The translations under genes were made by a program, and so were the position numbers. The notes beneath the pieces were generated by a model. That model had not been told where the DNA came from and searched no databases. It saw only the letters and a list, made by a program, of their open reading frames with translations. Shown piece by piece: positions 1-8,548 of a stretch of 64,000 bases of DNA (its first letter is position 1; each line of letters begins with the position of its first letter). This DNA is from Colwellia sp. MB3u-45 (GTDB lineage: Bacteria > Pseudomonadota > Gammaproteobacteria > Enterobacterales > Alteromonadaceae): the NCBI RefSeq assembly GCF_014077005.1, contig NZ_JACGVC010000041.1, positions 1 through 64,000 on the forward strand, written 5' to 3'.

Positions 1-222
1 GTCGTCCAGAGCGAGGTTTTTCTTTTAAACCATCAAGACCTTGTTCATAAAACCTTTTAACCCAGTCATTAACAATACGACGGCTAATATGAAGGTTTCT
101 TGCGGTTTGTGAATTATTAGCCCCTTCTTTTATATGAGAAAGCGCCATCAAACGAACCCGCATTCGCCCATTGTTTCTTTTGCTATAAGGGATTTAAAAT
201 CAATGGATTCAAGTGTGATCAT
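1..222 (-). pseudogene. IS630-family transposase N-terminal remnant, frameshifted
   Basis: Read on the minus strand, this shows the helix-turn-helix start of an IS630-type transposase: an opening MITLESIDFKSLIAKE, then in another frame NGRMRVRLMALSHIKEG, then a second helix-turn-helix ending in GLDGLKEKPRSGR at the window edge. The two parts are joined only by a one-base shift near positions 170-175, where an expected AAATGGG reads AATGGG. The gene is therefore broken by a single-base deletion, or by a programmed shift of the kind some IS elements use. The catalytic DDE domain lies outside the window if it still exists. No terminal inverted repeat could be placed. Confidence 0.7.
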
Positions 223-736
223 AACTACTGATATTAAGGTATGAAAAATAAAACCAATTAGATCAAAAATTTAATCAAAATGGTATAACTAGCCAGTTAG
301 CGATTATTGACCATTAATAAGAACTTATAAAAACCAATATTTTTAGCAACACTCTCAGTAACACCAACCCAATATAATCAAATTCAGTGTTACTATGACC
401 AGAGCCTAAACAGTAACCTATTGGTTGCATATAATTAGCATCGCCAGGGTGAGGGGTAATTAAAGGAGGGTGTCTGTGTTAATTCTTTCATTAATGAATT
501 TGTGCCAGAAAAATGATGGGTATATCTCCAGTTCCCCCCCCCCCCTTTTTAACTTATTCAAATTATGTACTTATTATTTTAATCTAAGTGTAATGAAACC
601 CTTCGCCTTATCATTAACAGGCATTATTATCGCTAAATAGTGTGTTAATTATTATTTTTAAGAGATAATGCGCGACTTAACACGCCCAACGTTATGACAT
701 AAAAATATTAATGAGACCCTAATTAACAGAGATATT
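223..736. other. Intergenic region with a 12-C homopolymer tract
   Basis: This stretch lies between the transposase remnant and the ABC importer and shows no convincing gene. It holds an uninterrupted run of 12 C (534-545) followed by five T, about 190 bases before the importer start. The rest is AT-rich. An AGAGAT ribosome-binding sequence precedes the ATG at 737. No clear sigma-70 promoter was chosen. Confidence 0.6.
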
Positions 737-1603
737 ATGAAAACACTGACCAAATTATTCGCACTGTGTGCCTTAACCCTAAGCCTTTTTGTAGGTGCCA
801 ACGCGAGTGCGGCCACCTTTACTTTTACCGCTATTCCCGATGCAGATGAGTCTCAGCTGAGAACCCGCTTTGAGCAGGTTGCCCTCTATTTATCCAAGCA
901 ACTTGGCGTTGAGGTAAAATATGTGCCCGTTAAGTCTTACTCAGCCGCGGTAACCGCCTTTAGAAATAATCAGGTGCAGCTTGCTTGGTTTGGTGGTTTA
1001 TCTGGGGTACAAGCCAGACGATTAGTGCCAGGCTCACAAGCGATTGCACAAGGTTATGAAGATCAGTTTTTTAAAAGCTACTTTATTGCCCACTACAGCA
1101 CAGGCTTAGCACTGAGTGAGCGTTTTCCTGATATCACCGACAAAACCTTTACCTTTGGCTCAAAAGGTTCAACCTCAGGTCGCTTGATGCCGCAATATTA
1201 TATTGAGCAGCACTTAAAGCAAAAACCACAACAAGCCTTTAAACGGGTGGGATTTTCGGGCGACCATAACCGTACTATTGTGCAAGTTCAATCAGGTACT
1301 TACCAAGTGGGTGCGGTAAATTATAAAGTGTGGGAAAGTGCCCTCGCCGCCGGTAAAATAGACACTAATAAAGTTAAGGTTATTTGGCAGAGCCCCACCT
1401 ACCCTGATTACCAATGGACAATACGCGCTGATGTAGAAGCCAATTTTGGCGCCGGCTTTACTGACAAAGTGCAAGCTGCATTGCTCAATATGAATAGTCC
1501 TGAGCTGTTAAAAAGTTTTCCACGTTCTGCTTTTGTTAAAGCTCAAAACAAAGATTTTCAACCTGTGGAAGACGTGGCTAAACAAATAGGGCTTATCGAT
1601 TAA
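737..1603 (+). CDS. PhnD-like ABC transporter periplasmic substrate-binding protein (selenate/phosphonate branch)
   Basis: Binds an oxyanion or phosphonate-type ligand in the periplasm and hands it to the membrane permease. The first ~25 residues form a classical signal peptide (basic start, hydrophobic core, ASA cleavage site). The mature part has the two-lobed PhnD-family pattern, with LAWFGGLSGVQARR near residue 85, a FGSKGSTSGRLMP phosphate-loop-like segment near 133 and a C-terminal QWTIRADV segment. It is 288 residues, the usual length. The closest family I recall is the one labelled putative selenate-binding protein, but phosphonate or phosphite cannot be excluded. It starts the operon, and its stop codon shares one base with the ATPase start (TAATG). 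Confidence 0.75.
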   Translation: MKTLTKLFALCALTLSLFVGANASAATFTFTAIPDADESQLRTRFEQVALYLSKQLGVEVKYVPVKSYSAAVTAFRNNQVQLAWFGGLSGVQARRLVPGSQAIAQGYEDQFFKSYFIAHYSTGLALSERFPDITDKTFTFGSKGSTSGRLMPQYYIEQHLKQKPQQAFKRVGFSGDHNRTIVQVQSGTYQVGAVNYKVWESALAAGKIDTNKVKVIWQSPTYPDYQWTIRADVEANFGAGFTDKVQAALLNMNSPELLKSFPRSAFVKAQNKDFQPVEDVAKQIGLID

Positions 1604-2313
1604 TGCTCACCCTTGCCAACCTAAACCTTCATTATGACAAAACTGCTGGCGCTAATACCCGTAAAAAAACCGGTAAAAAAAAGCGCTCTACTCAGGTAAT
1701 TTTTGATCTGAGCCTGACCATCAATGAAGGTGAAAAAGTTGCGATTATCGGTCCCTCTGGTGCGGGGAAATCTAGTCTGCTACACCATATTTATCAAGAA
1801 TTAACAACTCGTGCGGCCCTGTGTTCACAGCGCCAGGGTTTAGTGGATAATCTCAGCATTTATCACAATATATTTATGGGTGCTTTAGCTCGACACCACT
1901 GGTTATTCAACTTGGTCAATTTAATGAGACCTTTCAAGCAAAATTTACACGATATTGCAGTACTTTGTCAGCAGTTAGAATTAGACCAACCCTTAACAAA
2001 AAAAGTGGATCAACTCTCGGGTGGGCAAAGACAACGAGTCGCCTTAGCCAGAGCTTTGTATCAACAACAAGATATTTTTATCGGCGATGAACCTTTTTCA
2101 GCGCTAGATCCCTTAATGACATCAAGACTACTCAACACCGTATTAGCGCAGCACAACAGTGTCATTATGGTGATTCATGACAGAGCCTTAGCCATGAGCG
2201 CTTTTGACCGTGTTATCGCGTTAGATAAAGGTCGCTTGATACTCGATAGCCAACAGCAGAGTATCGACCAAGAGCAAATCACGGCGCTCTATCAAACTAG
2301 CGCAATCGCGTAA
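1603..2313 (+). CDS. ABC transporter ATP-binding protein, PhnC-like
   Basis: Cytoplasmic ATPase that drives the importer encoded on either side. Visible motifs in order are Walker A GPSGAGKSS (near residue 50), a Q-loop region around CSQRQGLVDNL, the ABC signature LSGGQRQRVALARAL (near 138), Walker B DIFIGDEPFSALD and the switch histidine in VIMVIHD. At 236 residues it is slightly short for PhnC, and the stretch between Walker A and the Q-loop is compressed. A lysine-rich insert (KKTGKKKR) sits near residue 22. The start overlaps the previous stop by one base, so translation is probably coupled. The motif set is complete, so it should be active. Confidence 0.85.
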   Translation: MLTLANLNLHYDKTAGANTRKKTGKKKRSTQVIFDLSLTINEGEKVAIIGPSGAGKSSLLHHIYQELTTRAALCSQRQGLVDNLSIYHNIFMGALARHHWLFNLVNLMRPFKQNLHDIAVLCQQLELDQPLTKKVDQLSGGQRQRVALARALYQQQDIFIGDEPFSALDPLMTSRLLNTVLAQHNSVIMVIHDRALAMSAFDRVIALDKGRLILDSQQQSIDQEQITALYQTSAIA

Positions 2314-2322
2314 GCTGCTTTT

Positions 2323-3852
2323 ATGTCGCAACCCAAGCAGCTGCAACCAATACCATCATTGAAAAACCCCCAGTATGCTTTAGGTTATTGGCAGAAAGTC
2401 ACGTTATCAATTTGGCTTATTGCACTGATTATTCTGCCTTTTGCTGATATAGAAATTGTTAATTTTGACCCTTTCCTCGAGTTAACTCGTATGGCAAATG
2501 GGTTAGTCACCCCTGATTTTTTCGCCACTGAATACTTATGGCAAGCCATTATGCAAACCGTTAACTTTGCCATTATCGGTGTCTGCTTAGGCTTAGTACT
2601 GGGTGCTCCTCTCGCACTAATATACCAACACCCGTTAATATCTAGCTGCTGTGCTTTTTTGCGGGCCATTCATGAGATTTTTTGGGCTCTGTTATTTTTA
2701 CAAGTTTTTGGGCTGTCTCCCCTGACCGGAATTTTGGCCATTAGCATCCCATTTGCCGCCACTTTTGCCCGCGTATTTCACGATATCATCAATCAATCGT
2801 CAGATAGCCCTTTAGAAAGTATTGATAGCCGTGCCGATATGATTAGCCGTTTCACATATGGTAAAATCGCCCAAGTTATGCCGCAACTGATGAGCTACAC
2901 GCGCTACCGTTTTGAATGTGCCCTGCGCAGTAGCGCCGTACTCGGCTTTATCGGTATGCCCACGCTAGGTTTTTACATGGAAACGGCTTTTAGACAGGGA
3001 AACTATAGCGAGGGGGCCGCGTTATTAATGATATTTATTGCTCTTATTGGCACCATTCGTTACTGGTGCCCACCTAAGTTACTCGGGGTTTATCTGGTGA
3101 TTGCCTGTGTGACACTGATAGATATTCCTCACATCGATAGCAGCTTACTGGTGCGTTTTATAACCCATGATATTTTACCTCCCGCCATAGCAAACGCGGC
3201 GACATTGGCTGAGGTACAATGGTCATCACTCACCGCTTGGTTTAGCGCTCTTTTTTTAGAGCAAGCGGTGCCTGGTGCAATAGCCACCATTACCTTGGCG
3301 CTACTGGCCTTGGCAGCTACTCACTTTATTAGCTTAAGCGCCCATATGATGGCAAGTAAGCACCTATGGCCTGCCCCGCTAACTTGGCTCGGCCGATTCA
3401 GCTTATTAATCGGTCGTTCAGTGCCTGAATATATCTTAGCCTTTATCTTTTTAATGCTGCTTGGCCCATCAATGTTACCTGCTATTATTGCTTTAGCGAT
3501 ACATAATGGCTGTGTTATCGCTTACTTGGTGGTAAAACAAAGTAACGCTATTGCGCCCCAAGAAATGCAGATCAGTAGGCTAAATCAATTTAACTACCAC
3601 ATCATGCCAACTATCTATCCCAGTATGATGGCTTTGATGTTTTATCGCTTTGAGATCATAGTGCGAGAAACCGCCGTGTTTGGTATTTTAGGCATTATGA
3701 CTTTGGGGTTTTATATCGACAGTAATTTCAGCGAAATACGCTATAGTAATGCACTCATTCTTATCATCTGTACAGCCCTGCTTAATGTCGCCATTGATAT
3801 TATCTCAAGACGACTACTCAAATTTGAGCAAACCAGCCAAGCAAGCTGCTAA
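2323..3852 (+). CDS. ABC transporter permease, fused double PhnE-type protein
   Basis: Inner-membrane permease of the importer. At 509 residues it is about twice the length of a single PhnE subunit and contains two similar halves. Each half ends with the ATPase-coupling motif: YRFECALRSSAVLGFIG near residue 197 and YRFEIIVRETAVFGILG near residue 443, each followed by a TLGFY segment. One chain can therefore form the whole pore that usually needs two subunits. It begins nine bases after the ATPase stop. Tandem PhnE fusions are typical of the branch labelled putative selenate or phosphonate importers in marine gammaproteobacteria. Confidence 0.78.
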   Translation: MSQPKQLQPIPSLKNPQYALGYWQKVTLSIWLIALIILPFADIEIVNFDPFLELTRMANGLVTPDFFATEYLWQAIMQTVNFAIIGVCLGLVLGAPLALIYQHPLISSCCAFLRAIHEIFWALLFLQVFGLSPLTGILAISIPFAATFARVFHDIINQSSDSPLESIDSRADMISRFTYGKIAQVMPQLMSYTRYRFECALRSSAVLGFIGMPTLGFYMETAFRQGNYSEGAALLMIFIALIGTIRYWCPPKLLGVYLVIACVTLIDIPHIDSSLLVRFITHDILPPAIANAATLAEVQWSSLTAWFSALFLEQAVPGAIATITLALLALAATHFISLSAHMMASKHLWPAPLTWLGRFSLLIGRSVPEYILAFIFLMLLGPSMLPAIIALAIHNGCVIAYLVVKQSNAIAPQEMQISRLNQFNYHIMPTIYPSMMALMFYRFEIIVRETAVFGILGIMTLGFYIDSNFSEIRYSNALILIICTALLNVAIDIISRRLLKFEQTSQASC

Positions 3853-4040
3853 GTATGGCTGCTTTGCTCGCCAACTTTGGCAAAACATTTCTTATATTTG
3901 TCGGTGAGCAAGCAACAAATAAAAATGGTGGCTTAAACTTAAACATCCCATAACAGCATTTCTTTGCATAAGACGGCTACATGAGCGCTGGTTAGTTTAA
4001 AATAAAATATAGCTTGATTAAGCTATTCTATTACAGGCAC

Positions 4041-4078
4041 AAAAAAGCACGCTCTTGCTGTTGGCAATGCGCGCTTTT
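4041..4078 (-). terminator. Probable terminator between ABC importer and ohr
   Basis: AAAAAAGCACGC pairs imperfectly with GCGCGCTTTT across a 16-base loop that holds a smaller TTGC/GGCAA stem. It lies just past the stop of ohr on the minus strand and could also stop readthrough from the ABC operon. Confidence 0.5.
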
Positions 4079-4098
4079 ATATCAACTTATGTGGCATA

Positions 4099-4527
4099 TT
4101 AAATAATTGAAAGTTCCACTGCAATATTGCCACGAGTCGCATTTGAATAAGGACATACTTGATGCGCTTTATCTACCATGATTTGTGCTTGTGCTTTATC
4201 CATATCGCCTAATGATATTGCTAGCTTAACCGCGATACCAAAACCACCGTCAATAGCACCAATAGACACTTCTGAATTAATATAAGTTTCGTTTGGTAAA
4301 CTGGTTTTTTCTTCACCCGCGACAAATTTAAGTGCGCCAATAAAACAAGCTGCATAGCCTGCAGCAAATAATTGCTCAGGGTTTGTACCTTGCCCGTCAT
4401 CACCACCTAAACCTTTAGGCGTAGATAATGCAAGCTCTAAACGGCCATCGTCAGATTTTGCTATACCTTCACGACCACCGGTTGCCGTTGCTTTTGCTGT
4501 GTAAGCAATATTTTCTAATACGTTCAT
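4099..4527 (-). CDS. ohr: Organic hydroperoxide resistance protein Ohr (OsmC/Ohr family)
   Basis: Thiol peroxidase that reduces organic hydroperoxides, usually with lipoylated proteins as electron donor. It is 142 residues, the normal Ohr length. The four active-site residues are at the canonical positions: Arg19, Glu51, Cys61 (in AACFIGAL) and Cys125 (in HQVCPYSNATR). I chose the ATG at 4527 because GGAG lies eight bases upstream and the protein then begins at the family's usual start; a longer upstream reading is possible but lacks a site. It is transcribed away from a two-cysteine OhrR gene, with palindromic operators between them. Confidence 0.95.
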   Translation of the reverse strand: MNVLENIAYTAKATATGGREGIAKSDDGRLELALSTPKGLGGDDGQGTNPEQLFAAGYAACFIGALKFVAGEEKTSLPNETYINSEVSIGAIDGGFGIAVKLAISLGDMDKAQAQIMVDKAHQVCPYSNATRGNIAVELSII

Positions 4528-4554
4528 AGTTAACTCCAAGTGACAATAATTTAG

Positions 4555-4613
4555 TTTGCATGCAAAATAATATATATCAAACAAATACTCATTGCAAATA
4601 CTTTGTGTGCAAA
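4555..4613. promoter_or_regulatory. Putative OhrR operators in the ohr/ohrR divergent region
   Basis: A perfect 12-base palindrome TTTGCATGCAAA (4555-4566) and a close second copy TTTGTGTGCAAA (4602-4613) lie 36 bases apart between the divergent starts. OhrR regulators bind AT-rich palindromes in just this setting. An imperfect direct repeat AAAATATCACTT follows (4617-4640). Confidence 0.55.
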
Positions 4614-4652
4614 TTAAAATATCACTTAAAATATCACTTCAAGGAGCAACTT

Positions 4653-5093
4653 ATGTCATTTGAACAATTAACGCTCAAAAATCAGCTGTGTCATCGTTTA
4701 TATATGGCATCAAACAGCATTGTTCGAGCTTATCGTGAGCCTCTAATGAAGCTTAATATTACCTACCCACAATATGTGGTTATGATGGCATTGTGGGAAC
4801 AAGACAAAATAACCATAGCAGCGCTAGTAGAAAAAACCGTGATTGATGGTGGTGCGATGACACAAATTTTAAAGAAAATGGCTGACAAAGGCTTGTTAGA
4901 AATAATTAAAGATCAGCACGACAAACGCAAGCGTCTTGTTGAGCTAACGCAAGATGGCCAGGCCTTGAAAATAAAGGCGGTAAACATTCCTAATGAAATA
5001 AGCTGTAAGTTCAATAGTATCGACAGCATGCAAGCAAATCAGCTAATGCAATTACTCGATTTGGTGGTGAATGATCTAGCCGAAAAGTCCTAA
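4653..5093 (+). CDS. ohrR: MarR-family peroxide-sensing repressor OhrR (two-cysteine type)
   Basis: Represses ohr until an organic hydroperoxide oxidises its sensing cysteine. The winged helix-turn-helix is visible as ITIAALVEKTVIDGGAMTQILKKMADKGLL followed by the DKRKRLVELT wing. Cys13 (in NQLCHRLY) matches the reactive cysteine of OhrR. Cys118 (in EISCKFN) lies 105 residues later, the same spacing as Cys22/Cys127 in Xanthomonas OhrR, which forms an intersubunit disulfide. I chose the ATG at 4653 because AAGGAG lies eight bases upstream; an earlier in-frame start would add an untypical tail. The product is 146 residues. Confidence 0.9.
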   Translation: MSFEQLTLKNQLCHRLYMASNSIVRAYREPLMKLNITYPQYVVMMALWEQDKITIAALVEKTVIDGGAMTQILKKMADKGLLEIIKDQHDKRKRLVELTQDGQALKIKAVNIPNEISCKFNSIDSMQANQLMQLLDLVVNDLAEKS

Positions 5094-5409
5094 ACCAAGA
5101 TCTTTAGCGTATAAGTGTTTAACGTAAACTAACACTAAATTAGCAAAACTAGATTGGTCATAACGTTAATATAATCGGCTCAAAAGTCAGCCTCACTAAA
5201 AAGTTAAGCTTAATGCTGTCATCAATAAATCTGCTCATTATTAATTGATACAGACAATACAAGATGAGAGTTAACTGAAAAAATGCCTATGTTCATAATA
5301 GAAAAAGCCTAGAGGTCAAGCTTTCAATGCTGCTTGAAACTTAGTGTGGATAGGCTATATTAAAATGCAATACGTCTAATTTTCATTAAGTTTTTGAGGC
5401 TTGATAGCA
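5094..5409. other. Intergenic region upstream of the MHYT/GGDEF/EAL gene
   Basis: No gene is visible. The only element I can support is the sigma-70-like promoter given separately, close to the downstream gene. The rest is AT-rich and featureless. Confidence 0.5.
5334..5361 (+). promoter_or_regulatory. Putative sigma-70 promoter of the MHYT/GGDEF/EAL gene
   Basis: TTGAAA (-35, 5334-5339) and TATATT (-10, 5356-5361) are separated by 16 bases, about 50 bases before the chosen start codon. Confidence 0.45.
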
Positions 5410-8361
5410 ATGAATCCCGACTATAATGTTGTAACTGTTGAAGCACTGATTACAGCTTATGATCCTATATTAGTTTGTCTATCCATCCTCATTGCTATCT
5501 TGTCATCATTCAGTGCTTTTGGCATGGTCGAGCGAAATACTTCCACCCGCCAAAGCAGTCAAAAAATAGCTTGGAATTTATTCGCGGCTTCCGTGATGAC
5601 CATAGGCATTTGGGCCATGAGTTTTATTAGCATGTTAGCGTTAAAGCCCACAATGCCCGTTAGCTATGATGTACCCACAATAATTTTGTCTGTGCTGCCT
5701 TTAATTTGTGCTTGTAGCATTGTTCTGTGGTTGATAACACAGCAAGCCTTTAACTATTTCCGACTATTAGTCGCTGGTTTGTTGTTGGCTTCAGCTATCA
5801 GCCTGATGCACTATATAAACCTAGCCACCATCAGCTCAAACACCCTGATGTTTCATGACGCTGGTTTAGTTTATCTTGCCAGCTTTATTGCTGTGGTATT
5901 GGCCATAGTGGCACTGAAAATACAGTATCAAGCTATTCACCAAAGCCAATACAAATTTATAACTAAAAAGCACATAGTGAGTGCGGTAGTGATGGGCTTA
6001 GCTTTCTCTGCTATGCACTATAGCGCGATGACAGCGCTGCAGTTTATTCCACAAACTCCCGATAAAATTATTGATGATGTTGCTCCAAACACATTAGCCT
6101 TAGTGGTCACTGTGATGATATTGCTACTAATGCTCCCTGCGATTATCATTCCGTATTTACTAAAATACAAGCAGCTAATTAATACAGTGAACCAAGATGC
6201 AGAACGTCTCAATGCCATGATGGATACATCACAGGATGCATTAATTCAGATGAATGCCAAAGGCGATATTGTTGGCTGGAGCGCTCAAGCACAAGATGTC
6301 TTTGGTTGGACAAGTAAGCAAACTGTAGGACAGGAACTGGCAAACCTGATTATTCCAATACCATTGCGTGCTGCACATAAAAAGGGCTTGGAGCATTTTA
6401 TGGCCACGGGTGAAGGGCCTATTCTAAATAAAATAATTGAGGTTGAAGCATTACATCAAGACGGACATAATCTTCCTATTGAGTTAACGATTTCTTTTAT
6501 TAAGCTAGCCGATGGTTTTGAGTTTAATGCGCTTGTTCGAAATATCAGCCAACGTAAACAAGCCGAAAAAGCACTCATTATTGCCAACGAAAAACTGGCT
6601 TTTCAAAATCAAGAAAAAGATAAGCGCACCGCTCAATTAATACGTGCCAACCAAGAGATAGATAAACGCGCCAATGAACTAACCCTTGCCGCGAGTGTAT
6701 TCACCCACGCCCTAGAAGGTATTGTGATTACCGATGCGGAAAATAGGGTTATTGATGTTAACAAAAAATTTACTGCCATTACCGGTTACTCCCGTGAGGA
6801 GGTCGTTGGCCAAGCCCCAATTTTCTTTCAAACAGACCGTCATCCACCTGAGTTTTATAGTGCGCTGTGGCAAGTTATTAAATCTTCTGGCCAGTGGGCT
6901 GGTGAAATATTGAGTCGTCGCAAAAATGGTGAAAAATATGTTGCCGGCATCACCATCAGTGCCGTAAAAGATGCCGTTGGCAAAGTCAGCCATTATGTTG
7001 CCCTCTTTAGTGATATTACGCTGCAAAGATATCATCAATATCAATTAGAGCAGATGGCCCATTACGATACTTTAACTAAGCTACCTAACCGTGCATTACT
7101 TGCCGACCGACTAAATCAAACCATGTTGCAATGCCAGCGTCATCATCATTCACTCGCGGTTATCTTTATGGATTTAGATGGCTTTAAAGAGGTTAATGAT
7201 ATCTATGGCCACGCTATCGGGGATGAACTACTTATTATCGTCTCTGGACGTATGAGTGATGCCTTACGTGAGGTGGATACACTTGCCCGTATCGGTGGTG
7301 ATGAATTTGTTGCCGTATTAAGTGATTTAGTTAACGCTGAAGATTACAAAATGGCATTAGAGCGCTTATTACGTGCAGCGTCAGAGCCTATCACTGTTGG
7401 TGATGTGGTGTTAAATGTGTCAGTTAGCATAGGTGTTACGCTCTACCCTCAAGATGATGCCGATGCCGACATACTTATCCGTCATGCCGACCAAGCCATG
7501 TATATGGCGAAAAAGGCGGGTAAAAATTGTTATCACTTGTTTGATAGCGCCCTCGATAACGCCGTTAATCTCAAACAGGAAAACATCAGTCATATCAGTT
7601 CAGCACTGAATAAACATGAGTTTGTTTTGTACTATCAACCGAAAGTGAATATGTCTACCGGTGAAGTAGTAGGCGTAGAAGCATTAATCCGCTGGCAACA
7701 TCCTGTCCGCGGTTTAGTGCCGCCATTAGATTTTTTACCGCTAATAGAAAACCACACCATGAGTCTCGATATAGGTGAATGGGTTATCGATACGGCGCTG
7801 AGCCAAATAAGCCAATGGCAAAGTATAGGCATTACTTTACCGATTAGCGTCAACATTAGTGCTTATCAACTCCAGCAAACTGATTTTGTTGAGCGCTTGG
7901 CGACATTATTAGCGGCACACTCTGATGTGTCAGCTCATTTGTTAGAATTAGAGATATTAGAAACCAGTGCCTTTAGTGACATCAACTACATTATAGCGAC
8001 CATGAAATCTTGTATTGGCCTGGGTGTGCAGTTTGCCCTAGATGATTTTGGTACCGGATATTCCTCCCTAACCTACCTCAGACGCCTACCCGCCAACCTG
8101 ATTAAAATAGACCAGACTTTTATACGCGACATGCTCACTGACGCAGATGACTTAGCCATTGTTTTGGCTGTGGTAAGTTTGGCGAAAGCCTTCCAGCTTG
8201 AGGTGATCGCTGAAGGAGTAGAAACTGTTGAGCATGGCACGGCTTTATTACAACTGGGTTGTAATAAAGCCCAAGGTTACGGCATCGCAAGGCCTATGCC
8301 CGCCAGTGATATTCCAACCTGGCTGAGCAGTTGGCAGCCTTATCCAGCTTGGCTACCTTAA
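5410..8361 (+). CDS. MHYT-PAS-PAS-GGDEF-EAL membrane protein (cyclic-di-GMP turnover)
   Basis: Predicted membrane sensor that makes and/or breaks cyclic-di-GMP. Residues ~10-255 form a multi-spanning MHYT sensor domain with MHYI at 133 and MHYS at 202; the first motif reads MSFI at 70, so its histidine is absent. Two PAS domains follow (~265-385 and ~425-545). GGDEF is intact at 629-633 with the RxxD inhibitory site just before it (REVD). The EAL domain from ~740 keeps EALIRW (757), DDFGTGYSS, KID and EGVE, so both catalytic domains look active. I chose the ATG at 5410 because GAGG lies ten bases upstream; the in-frame TTG at 5401 is too close to it. The product is 983 residues. No neighbouring partner is evident. 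Confidence 0.9.
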   Translation: MNPDYNVVTVEALITAYDPILVCLSILIAILSSFSAFGMVERNTSTRQSSQKIAWNLFAASVMTIGIWAMSFISMLALKPTMPVSYDVPTIILSVLPLICACSIVLWLITQQAFNYFRLLVAGLLLASAISLMHYINLATISSNTLMFHDAGLVYLASFIAVVLAIVALKIQYQAIHQSQYKFITKKHIVSAVVMGLAFSAMHYSAMTALQFIPQTPDKIIDDVAPNTLALVVTVMILLLMLPAIIIPYLLKYKQLINTVNQDAERLNAMMDTSQDALIQMNAKGDIVGWSAQAQDVFGWTSKQTVGQELANLIIPIPLRAAHKKGLEHFMATGEGPILNKIIEVEALHQDGHNLPIELTISFIKLADGFEFNALVRNISQRKQAEKALIIANEKLAFQNQEKDKRTAQLIRANQEIDKRANELTLAASVFTHALEGIVITDAENRVIDVNKKFTAITGYSREEVVGQAPIFFQTDRHPPEFYSALWQVIKSSGQWAGEILSRRKNGEKYVAGITISAVKDAVGKVSHYVALFSDITLQRYHQYQLEQMAHYDTLTKLPNRALLADRLNQTMLQCQRHHHSLAVIFMDLDGFKEVNDIYGHAIGDELLIIVSGRMSDALREVDTLARIGGDEFVAVLSDLVNAEDYKMALERLLRAASEPITVGDVVLNVSVSIGVTLYPQDDADADILIRHADQAMYMAKKAGKNCYHLFDSALDNAVNLKQENISHISSALNKHEFVLYYQPKVNMSTGEVVGVEALIRWQHPVRGLVPPLDFLPLIENHTMSLDIGEWVIDTALSQISQWQSIGITLPISVNISAYQLQQTDFVERLATLLAAHSDVSAHLLELEILETSAFSDINYIIATMKSCIGLGVQFALDDFGTGYSSLTYLRRLPANLIKIDQTFIRDMLTDADDLAIVLAVVSLAKAFQLEVIAEGVETVEHGTALLQLGCNKAQGYGIARPMPASDIPTWLSSWQPYPAWLP

Positions 8362-8548
8362 ATAATATGATGCAAGTATTATAAGTACTCTGGCAGCCAC
8401 AAGGTGGTAAATCATCTCAGGTCTACATAGGATTAATTTAACGCAAAATAATCATAATATTGTTCTCAATCGTCAAGATAATAAAATGTGGTAACTGTCT
8501 AGTCCATAGTATTTTTATAACATCCAACAGCCACTAGCTATCACCTGA

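Noticed and set aside
591-638. 15-codon frame before the ABC operon
   Set aside because: Weak ribosome site, no amino-acid bias and no attenuator structure after it.
737-3852. Firm assignment of the importer to selenate
   Set aside because: No selenium genes are visible in the window, and phosphonate-family motifs do not fix the ligand.
3840-3875. Hairpin just after the ABC permease stop
   Set aside because: The stem is imperfect and no T-run follows, so a terminator call is not supported.
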